Assembly: GCA_029052085.1 (NCBI GenBank)
Contig: JAIDJS010000140.1
Coordinates: forward strand, 1 to 11,434
Source of the DNA: Eubacterium sp.
GTDB taxonomy: Bacteria; Bacillota; Clostridia; Oscillospirales; Acutalibacteraceae
Reading direction: 5' to 3'
Length of the DNA: 11,434 bases
Shown here: positions 5,745-11,434 of the stretch, piece after piece
Position numbering within the stretch: the first letter of the stretch is position 1
Layout: each line of letters begins with the position of its first letter
Made by a program: the position numbers and the translations under genes
The notes under the pieces: generated by a model
What the model was told of the DNA's origin: nothing
The model's database searches: none
Seen by the model: the letters and a program-made list of their open reading frames with translations, nothing else

Positions 5745-7772
5745 ATGATTAACCTTGACAGCGATATAAAATATATCAAAGGTGTTGGAGAAAAAAGAGC
5801 CGAGCTTTTCAATAAGCTCGGCATTTCTTGCGTTCGTGAACTTGTTCATTTTTATCCAAGAAAATATCAGGACTGGTCTGATAAAATGATGGTTAAGGAT
5901 TGTGAAAACGGAGAAACCGCCTGTATAAAAGCAACCCTGATGACTCCTGTTAAAGAGCATATGATCAGAAAAGGAATGACGCTTTTTAAATGCAATTTTA
6001 CAGACGGCGAAACGATAATACACGTAACCATTTTCAACAACAAATATCTTGCAAAATCGCTTCGTCAATACGATGATTACATACTTTACGGAAAGCTTGA
6101 AAAGACTTTAACCTCTGCAAATATGAGCTCCCCAAGTATTGAAAAGGCTGAGCAGAATATCGGCATTCATCCCATCTACCCGGCAACCGAAAAGCTCGGC
6201 TCAAAAGCAATAGCAAAGGTTATGAAAACAGCATTGGATGAACTGCCGCCCTTTGAGGAAACGTTAAACACAGAATTCCGATTGCAATACAAACTGGTTT
6301 CTCTTGACTTTGCAATAAGGCAAATACATTTCCCCGAAAATGAGGACAACCTTGACAAGGCAAGATACCGGCTTATTTTCGAAGAGCTTTTAACTCTTCA
6401 GCTTGGCTTGTTAAAGCTTAAAGGCAGAAAAAAAGCCGAAACAAAGCTGACTGTAAAAAAAGATTATACTGATGAATTTTTCGCTCTTTTACCATTTGAG
6501 CCAACCAATGCACAAAAAAATGCCATTGCAGACTGCGTAAGCGATATGAATGGAAAATATGCAATGAACCGATTGATTCAGGGCGATGTAGGCAGCGGTA
6601 AAACTGCCGTTGCCGCAGGCGTTTTATATACGGCAATCAAAAATGGGTTTCAGGGCGCCCTTATGGCACCAACAGAAATCCTTGCGGTTCAGCATATGGA
6701 AACTATGAGCAAACTGCTTGAAAACACGGGCATTACGGTTGATTTGCTGACGGGAAGCACACCTGCAAAAGAAAAACGGGAAATAAAAAGCAGGCTCATT
6801 AATGGAGAAACAAACCTTGTTATCGGCACACACGCTTTGATTCAGAATGATGTTGAATTCAAAAATCTTGGTATTGTTATAACAGACGAACAGCACCGCT
6901 TCGGTGTTCATCAAAGAGCAAATCTTGCCATGAAGGGCAGCGAGGTACATACGCTTGTTATGAGTGCTACCCCTATTCCGAGAACGCTTGCACTAATGAT
7001 TTACGGCGACCTTGACATATCCATTCTTGATGAACTGCCGGCAGGCAGACAAACAATAAGAACGGATGTTGTTGATTCAAGATACCACAAAAGAATATAT
7101 GATTTTATCAAAAAGGCTATTACAAGAGGAGAACAGGCTTATATTGTCTGTCCGCTTGTTGAAGAGGGAGAAAGCGACTTAAAACCCGCAACGCAGTATG
7201 CCGAAATGCTTTCAGAAACCGCCTTTAAGGGATACAATATGGGGCTTCTTCACGGAAAAATGAAGGCTAAGGATAAAGAAAACATAATGAATTCTTTTTC
7301 CGACGGCAATGTTAAAATTCTTGTTTCAACAACGGTTATTGAGGTTGGAGTTGATGTTCCGAACGCAACGGTTATGGTTATTGAAAATGCCGAACGCTTT
7401 GGTTTATCACAGCTTCATCAGCTGAGGGGGCGGGTTGGCAGAGGATCATCCCAATCCTATTGTATTCTTGTTTCAGACAGCAAGAGCGAAACCGCACAGA
7501 ACAGGCTTGCAATTATGAAAAACAATTCGGATGGATTTAAAATTGCAGACGAGGATTTGAAGCAGAGAGGACCCGGCGATTTTTTCGGCAACCGTCAGCA
7601 CGGATTACCCGATTTAAAAATTGCAGATATGCTTGCTGATACGGAAATGCTTGCTTTGTGCAGACAGGCAGCAGATGAAATTCTTGATAAGGATTATAAC
7701 CTTAATTTGCCTGAAAATAAAGCCCTTGCAAATGCAATCTCGGATATGTTCAGAAATTCTGTTGGAAATTAA
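5745..7772 (+). CDS. recG: ATP-dependent DNA helicase RecG
   Basis: A 675-aa superfamily 2 helicase that remodels stalled replication forks and branch-migrates Holliday junctions, of normal length. The N-terminal wedge/OB-fold domain spans about 1-235 (IKGVGEKRA at 10-19, PRKYQDW near 38-44). Helicase motifs follow: Walker A GDVGSGKT (280-287), motif Ia MAPTEILA, TGS at 336-338, DEQH box (381-384) in place of DExH, SATPIPRT (408-414), and motif VI QLHQLRGRVGRG (556-567). The C-terminal TRG region is seen in LKQRGPGDFFGNRQHG. All motifs are intact, so the enzyme should be active. ATG at 5745 follows fakA by 2 bp, with the RBS GTGGAG (5734-5739) inside the end of fakA. The yloU-fakA-recG order is common in Firmicutes. 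Confidence 0.98.
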   Translation: MINLDSDIKYIKGVGEKRAELFNKLGISCVRELVHFYPRKYQDWSDKMMVKDCENGETACIKATLMTPVKEHMIRKGMTLFKCNFTDGETIIHVTIFNNKYLAKSLRQYDDYILYGKLEKTLTSANMSSPSIEKAEQNIGIHPIYPATEKLGSKAIAKVMKTALDELPPFEETLNTEFRLQYKLVSLDFAIRQIHFPENEDNLDKARYRLIFEELLTLQLGLLKLKGRKKAETKLTVKKDYTDEFFALLPFEPTNAQKNAIADCVSDMNGKYAMNRLIQGDVGSGKTAVAAGVLYTAIKNGFQGALMAPTEILAVQHMETMSKLLENTGITVDLLTGSTPAKEKREIKSRLINGETNLVIGTHALIQNDVEFKNLGIVITDEQHRFGVHQRANLAMKGSEVHTLVMSATPIPRTLALMIYGDLDISILDELPAGRQTIRTDVVDSRYHKRIYDFIKKAITRGEQAYIVCPLVEEGESDLKPATQYAEMLSETAFKGYNMGLLHGKMKAKDKENIMNSFSDGNVKILVSTTVIEVGVDVPNATVMVIENAERFGLSQLHQLRGRVGRGSSQSYCILVSDSKSETAQNRLAIMKNNSDGFKIADEDLKQRGPGDFFGNRQHGLPDLKIADMLADTEMLALCRQAADEILDKDYNLNLPENKALANAISDMFRNSVGN

Positions 7773-7790
7773 CATCTACAGTTAAAATAT

Positions 7791-7817
7791 AGCGGACGAG
7801 CAATGCTCGCCCCTACG
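7791..7817. repeat. Short palindromic interspersed-type repeat
   Basis: CGAGC (7797-7801) and GCTCG (7805-7809) form a perfect stem around AAT; beyond an A/C mismatch two G-C pairs (7794-7795 with 7811-7812) extend it. The block is far more GC-rich than its surroundings and resembles short palindromes of the type TAGGGGCGAGCATTGCTCG that I know as dispersed repeats in gut Clostridia genomes. There is no T-tract, so it is not a standard terminator. Only one copy is in this window. Confidence 0.55.
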
Positions 7818-7841
7818 ATTGATTTTATGAAAGGTATAAAG

Positions 7842-8336
7842 ATGATAACTAAAATTGAGGATATAAGTAAGCTTCCTGTTTGCATTGACATTATCCGCAC
7901 AAGTTTTGCAACAGTTGCAAAAGAATTTAATTTCACTAAGGAAAACTGTCCAAATCACACTTCATTTATGCCAATTAAAAAGCTTGCAAAACAATTCAGC
8001 AACGGATATCAAATGTTTTTATATTCCTATCATTCTGATTGTGCAGGTTTCTTTTCCGTTCATACAGACAATGATAATGCATTAGAACTTAATACTCTTG
8101 CTGTACTTCCTGAATATCGCCATAACGGGATAGGAAAGGAAATCATTGATTTCAGCAAAACATATGCATACGAGCATAATTGCATTAAAATCAAAATCAG
8201 TATTATTGAAGAAAATTTAAGGCTCAAAAAATGGTATGAAGCACTTGGATTTGTTCATACAGGAACCAAAATAATTCCCGATTTACCATTTACAGTTGGT
8301 TATATGGAATTAACATTAAGAAAAGCAGTTGAATAA
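7842..8336 (+). CDS. GNAT family N-acetyltransferase
   Basis: A 164-aa protein of the Gcn5-related acetyltransferase superfamily, which transfers acetyl from acetyl-CoA to an amine. Motif A is clear: LELNTLAVLPEYRHNGIGKEII (residues 81-102), with R93-H-N-G-I-G98 as the pyrophosphate-binding loop. Motif B follows as LRLKKWYEALGFVHTG (126-141), the usual N-x-x-A-x-x-x-Y-x-x-x-GF region. The substrate cannot be inferred. ATG at 7842 is chosen because AAGGT (7831-7835) lies 6 nt upstream. An in-frame ATG at 7803 lies inside the GC-rich palindrome, has no RBS and adds 13 residues unlike the family N-terminus. It follows recG by 69 bp on the same strand and may be co-transcribed. The last codons and stop form the left arm and loop of the terminator. 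Confidence 0.9.
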   Translation: MITKIEDISKLPVCIDIIRTSFATVAKEFNFTKENCPNHTSFMPIKKLAKQFSNGYQMFLYSYHSDCAGFFSVHTDNDNALELNTLAVLPEYRHNGIGKEIIDFSKTYAYEHNCIKIKISIIEENLRLKKWYEALGFVHTGTKIIPDLPFTVGYMELTLRKAVE

Positions 8337-8352
8337 TCAACTGCTTTTCTTA
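8321..8352. terminator. Bidirectional terminator between convergent genes
   Basis: A perfect 12-bp stem, AAAAGCAGTTGA (8321-8332) with TCAACTGCTTTT (8337-8348), closes on a 4-nt loop that contains most of the TAA stop of the acetyltransferase. The plus strand continues CTTATATAATT; on the minus strand the stem ends TTTTCTTAATG. It can therefore end both the plus-strand run from recG and the minus-strand gene that stops at 8358. Confidence 0.85.
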
Positions 8353-8357
8353 TATAA

Positions 8358-9548
8358 TTATTCATTTTTCTTCTGCTTTTTTTCTTCCGCTACAAAGCAT
8401 ATATTTTGCACTACAAAGGACAACAACATCACCAACGGATAAACAAAAAAACCTGCCCTATATAAAAAGTAAAATACACTGTTATAATCAACATTGCTGT
8501 TATTCGGCATAATACCTATATAATAGATTGCATTATCGTTATCATCAAAACTAGCGTAACAGTAAGTTACAAGTTCATTTTTCCATTCATATTGAATTTC
8601 GTTATCTTCTTCATCATAAATACTATACATATCGTTACTTTTATCGTTAAACAGCACATTATGATCTTCGTCCATAATTTTCCTAACCTCATCAGTATCC
8701 TGCAGTTCTACTGAATTTATATTGCCGATATTTCCGTTATAATATTCATTCTGAAAAACTGCTGTACCTATTGAAACTGCAAGTATAATCAAAGACAAAA
8801 TAACACCAATCAGAATATGTTTTTTACGAAGTCTTTCCTTTTTATGCAGATTAAGAGATCTTAATAACACAAAGAGCGTTCCTGAAACGAACAAAAAAAT
8901 ACAACCCTTGATAAAAACATAAAATATATCATCTTCAATATTAAATATAGCAGAAAACATTGCCAAAACAAAAAACACCAATACAAATTCATACAAATAA
9001 ATTCCACCGGATGCATAAACTGATGCAATTATATATTTTGCTTTAATTTTCCTACTGATACCGCGCTCACATTTCAGCAAAAAAACATACATTGAATAAA
9101 CCAGCATAAGACCTAACATAGAAACTACTATGAAAACTCCATACACGGTAAGACCTAGTGCTCCATTTTTACTTATAACACAGGTTATCACACAAAACAT
9201 CAGACCGATTAAAACAATTAAACTGCACATATAGCACTGAATCTGAAACTTTTTGAATTTTTCATTAAGTCTGCTGATTAAAGCGGAATGCTTTTCTTCC
9301 TCAGACAGCTCTATCGGTTCATTCACAGAAGCTTTATCATTTCTTTCTCCTCTGATAAGCTCATCACAGGTTATATCAAAAATATCAGCAATCAAAGGAA
9401 CCATGCTTAAATCGGGTGAACTTTCCCCTCTTTCCCAATGGCTTATTGTTTTATCGGACACATTGAGCCTTTCTGCAAGCTGTTTTTGCGTTATCCCTGT
9501 TTCTTTTCTGAGGGAAGCAATAAATCTGCCTATTGTTTTCTGTTCCAT
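8358..9548 (-). CDS. Membrane-anchored XRE-family transcriptional regulator
   Basis: A 396-aa protein with an N-terminal HTH_3/XRE DNA-binding domain (about 5-65: IGRFIASLRKETGITQKQLA, then NVSDKTISHWERGESSPD) joined through a charged linker to a membrane part. Six hydrophobic segments are seen at about 103-126, 131-157, 172-201, 208-230, 244-264 and 359-386. With the HTH inside, the positive-inside rule holds: KCERGISRKIKAK (159-171) and HKKERLRKKH (235-244) fall in cytoplasmic loops, and the tail KKQKKNE is also inside. Residues 265-358 then form one large, acidic, Asn/Asp-rich extracytoplasmic loop that could sense a signal. RBS AGAGGTG (9554-9560) is 5 nt before the start. It is the only gene of its unit, and more AT-rich than the core genes. 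Many XRE proteins regulate themselves or a neighbour; the target is unknown. Confidence 0.9.
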   Translation of the reverse strand: MEQKTIGRFIASLRKETGITQKQLAERLNVSDKTISHWERGESSPDLSMVPLIADIFDITCDELIRGERNDKASVNEPIELSEEEKHSALISRLNEKFKKFQIQCYMCSLIVLIGLMFCVITCVISKNGALGLTVYGVFIVVSMLGLMLVYSMYVFLLKCERGISRKIKAKYIIASVYASGGIYLYEFVLVFFVLAMFSAIFNIEDDIFYVFIKGCIFLFVSGTLFVLLRSLNLHKKERLRKKHILIGVILSLIILAVSIGTAVFQNEYYNGNIGNINSVELQDTDEVRKIMDEDHNVLFNDKSNDMYSIYDEEDNEIQYEWKNELVTYCYASFDDNDNAIYYIGIMPNNSNVDYNSVFYFLYRAGFFVYPLVMLLSFVVQNICFVAEEKKQKKNE

Positions 9549-9633
9549 ATTTTCACCTCTTTTATGTATTTGAAATCAACCTCTAAAATCATTCTAAAAA
9601 AACACAGCATAAAAATCCACCCATAAGGCAGTA

Positions 9634-9660
9634 AATAACTCTCATAATCTGAGAATTATT
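9634..9660. repeat. Inverted repeat upstream of the XRE gene
   Basis: AATAACTCTCA (9634-9644) and TGAGAATTATT (9650-9660) are inverted copies over 11 bp with one mismatch and a 5-bp centre. It lies about 86 bp before the XRE start, between that gene and the terminator of the pseudokinase gene. It may be an operator or an auxiliary terminator hairpin. In the rest of the 9549-9714 gap I see no convincing -35/-10 pair for the XRE gene. Confidence 0.45.
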
Positions 9661-9704
9661 AAAAAGCCGAAGAATGTGTATGATAAAAGCACATTCTTCG
9701 GCTT
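9658..9704 (-). terminator. Terminator of the pseudokinase gene
   Basis: AAGCCGAAGAATGTG (9664-9678) and CACATTCTTCGGCTT (9690-9704) form a perfect 15-bp stem with an 11-nt loop. On the minus strand it begins 11 bp after the stop codon and ends in TTTTT followed by AATAATTC. It should insulate the XRE gene from the pseudokinase transcript. Confidence 0.85.
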
Positions 9705-9714
9705 AAACTTTTAT

Positions 9715-11355
9715 TTATTCATTTTCACTTGTTGGTTCGGTTACCGTTTCTCCGTAAACCTGAATAACAACCTCATCGCCTTTTGCGATTTCCTCGCCTG
9801 CTGCAGGAGCCATACCATTTCTTCTGCGAACGGTATCCGGCGTATCATTATCATCATTATATATAGTTACAACGCTTACCCTGAAGCCTTCATCCTCAAG
9901 AGTTTTTACGGCATCATCCTTTGATTTGCCGCCGACATCGGGAACCGTTACTGTTTCAATTCCCTTGCTGATAGTAAGAACAATCCCTGTTCCCTGTTCA
10001 ACCTCATCTCCTGCTTTAACGCTTTGCTCAAATATCAGACCTTCTTCAACATCCTTGGAATACTCGCTTTGGAAGGTAATTTTAAACTGAGAATTCCACG
10101 AAGCCTGATTCTTAATATCAGATTCCGTGTAGCCTGCCTTGCAGAAATCAGGAACTGTTACCTTAGCAGCCTCAGCAACAGGAGGAGCCGTTGTTTCGGG
10201 CGCATTACTTTCACCCTTGGAAAAATGAACAACGCAGAAAACCGCAGCAGCAAGAACAGCAACGGAAACCGCAACTGCAAGGATTGCTTTAATCTGCTTT
10301 TTGCTGTTTTTCTTTATGTCATCTGCTTTATCATCCTTTTTTTCATCGGGTTCGGAAACAGCGGATGCCGCATTCACAGAATTTGCAACAACGGACGGAG
10401 CGGCAGACAGAAGCTCTCTGAAATCTTCAACACACTGAATTCGATTTTCGGCATATATCTGAAGACCGCCTCCAAGCGCGCGAATAACATGCGCAGGAAT
10501 TCTTTCGGCAATACTGTTTGGTATCATCAGCTTATCATTAACCGCCCTTGCAGGTGCTTCAGGAGGATTTGTTCCAACCAGAGCACGATAAATACAGGCT
10601 GAAAAAGCATAAATATCCGTAGCCGGGCAAATCATGTGGCTGTTGTCATACTGTTCAAGCGCAGTATAGCCGGCTGCCGGCTTGAAGCCCAGTTCACTTG
10701 AAGCCTCATTGCATTCGCTGATACAGAAGCCCGCAAGGCGGACCTTTCCGTCTCTGCAAAGAACAAGATTATCCGGATTGATTGCACCATGCGCTATTCC
10801 GTTTTCGTGAAGCGCCTCAATCGTTGTAAGAATAGGCATAAACATTAATCTTGCCTTATCCCACAAAATACTGTTATCTGTACTTCTTATAAGAAAATCA
10901 TGAAGAGAAACACTGTCCATCTTTTCGCAAACGGCATAAGCCGTTTCATTTTCTTCAAAAATATCAAGCACGGGAATTACGGCTGAAAGAGAATTAAGCC
11001 CCTTAAGCGTTTTCCACAGCTTGATAAAAGATTGCTTGTAGCCCGAAAAATTCTTTCTGTATCTTTCTCTTACATGAACATCATTATTACCCTCAAGGCG
11101 ATTGCATATTCCGCCGGGTAAAAATTCACGAATTGTTACAGCCGCATTGCGCTCGGTATCATATCCGATATAAACAACAGAATCATTTTCAACTGAAATA
11201 GCATTTCCGACAATATAGCGTTTTGCAAGAATGGTTCGGCGTGGAAGAAAAAGCGTATCTGTAACAGAATCATTATCAAATCCACAATTTCTGCAGATAC
11301 AGCCGGCAGTTAACGGCTCAAAACAGTTCATACATAAATTTTCAGTGTATCCCAT
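9715..11355 (-). CDS. Predicted membrane pseudokinase: zinc ribbon, Ser/Thr kinase-like domain, TM, two PASTA domains
   Basis: A 546-aa protein built like a PASTA-type Ser/Thr kinase. Residues 8-24 form a probable zinc ribbon (C8xxC11 and C21xxC24, with extra C19). A kinase-like domain follows (about 46-317), one TM helix (356-378) and two PASTA domains outside the cell (about 398-465 and 468-535, each opening VTVPD). In related kinases PASTA domains bind muropeptides or lipid II. The fold is recognisable (HGAINPDN, GYTALEQY, DIYAFSACIYRAL), but catalytic residues are lost: the VAIK Lys is R76, HRD is HGA (Asp to A191), DFG is GFC (G209), and the glycine loop has no GxGxxG. N196 remains. The natural reading is a catalytically dead envelope sensor or scaffold. 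GGAGG (11361-11365) is 5 nt before the ATG. No phosphatase gene (PrpC-like) is beside it, unlike classic prkC loci. Translation is open throughout, with no sign of decay. Confidence 0.93.
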   Translation of the reverse strand: MGYTENLCMNCFEPLTAGCICRNCGFDNDSVTDTLFLPRRTILAKRYIVGNAISVENDSVVYIGYDTERNAAVTIREFLPGGICNRLEGNNDVHVRERYRKNFSGYKQSFIKLWKTLKGLNSLSAVIPVLDIFEENETAYAVCEKMDSVSLHDFLIRSTDNSILWDKARLMFMPILTTIEALHENGIAHGAINPDNLVLCRDGKVRLAGFCISECNEASSELGFKPAAGYTALEQYDNSHMICPATDIYAFSACIYRALVGTNPPEAPARAVNDKLMIPNSIAERIPAHVIRALGGGLQIYAENRIQCVEDFRELLSAAPSVVANSVNAASAVSEPDEKKDDKADDIKKNSKKQIKAILAVAVSVAVLAAAVFCVVHFSKGESNAPETTAPPVAEAAKVTVPDFCKAGYTESDIKNQASWNSQFKITFQSEYSKDVEEGLIFEQSVKAGDEVEQGTGIVLTISKGIETVTVPDVGGKSKDDAVKTLEDEGFRVSVVTIYNDDNDTPDTVRRRNGMAPAAGEEIAKGDEVVIQVYGETVTEPTSENE

Positions 11356-11391
11356 TTTTTCCTCCGATTATAGTAACATATTAATATTCAT

Positions 11392-11420
11392 AGTTTATCA
11401 ATCAAACGAAGATTTGTCAA
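11392..11420 (-). promoter_or_regulatory. Promoter of the pseudokinase gene
   Basis: Perfect TTGACA (11415-11420), a 17-nt spacer and TAAACT (11392-11397) on the minus strand. Transcription would start near 11385, giving a leader of about 30 nt with GGAGG just before the start at 11355. A TATAAT at about 11368-11373 is too close to the RBS to be the main -10. Confidence 0.75.
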
Positions 11421-11434
11421 GAAAACTAAAATGT

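Noticed and set aside
10024..10602. 192-codon open frame on the plus strand
   Set aside because: It is antisense to the kinase-like/PASTA gene, whose domains are clear. There is no RBS, and the Arg/Asn/Cys-rich translation is unlike a real protein.

Overview
The window looks like chromosomal DNA from a low-GC, Gram-positive anaerobe of the Clostridia, probably a gut Oscillospiraceae/Ruminococcaceae-type organism. This is inferred from the AT-rich sequence, strong AGGAG-type ribosome binding sites, TTG starts, the YmdB, Asp23/Gls24, FakA and RecG gene set, and a PASTA kinase-like protein. No 16S rRNA or other taxonomic marker is present, so the placement is an inference.

Left part (1-1192). 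A gene of unknown function enters from the left edge on the minus strand and starts at 836 with its own promoter. It is visibly more AT-rich than the housekeeping genes and carries a motif pair that could belong to a PD-(D/E)xK nuclease-like fold. Between it and a tRNA-Gln(CUG) gene (1119-1192, minus) lie two clusters of 11-bp iterons and two hairpin terminators. Iterons and an unfamiliar AT-rich gene on the 3' side of a tRNA are what the end of a tRNA-targeted mobile element looks like. No integrase and no second copy of the tRNA end is visible, so this stays a hypothesis.

Middle part (1294-8348). A same-strand run of core genes follows: ymdB (cyclic-nucleotide phosphodiesterase), a family-5 peptide-type ABC solute-binding lipoprotein without permease genes beside it, yloU (Asp23/Gls24), fakA (fatty acid kinase ATP-binding subunit) and recG (branch-migrating helicase). 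Promoters are visible before ymdB and before yloU, suggesting two transcription units: ymdB-SBP and yloU-fakA-recG. A GNAT acetyltransferase follows recG after a short palindromic interspersed-type repeat. Its stop codon lies inside a symmetric, probably bidirectional terminator.

Right part (8358-11420, minus strand). The first gene encodes an XRE-type DNA-binding domain fused to six predicted membrane segments and an acidic extracytoplasmic loop. The second encodes a zinc-ribbon / kinase-like / transmembrane / two-PASTA protein in which the catalytic Lys, HRD Asp and DFG Asp are all replaced, so it is predicted to be a membrane pseudokinase. It has a strong sigma-A-like promoter at the right edge and a strong terminator behind it.

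Most of the window is ordinary core genome. The points most worth follow-up are the pseudokinase, the iteron-flanked tRNA-Gln boundary with its unknown gene, the membrane-anchored XRE regulator, and the palindrome in front of the acetyltransferase gene.
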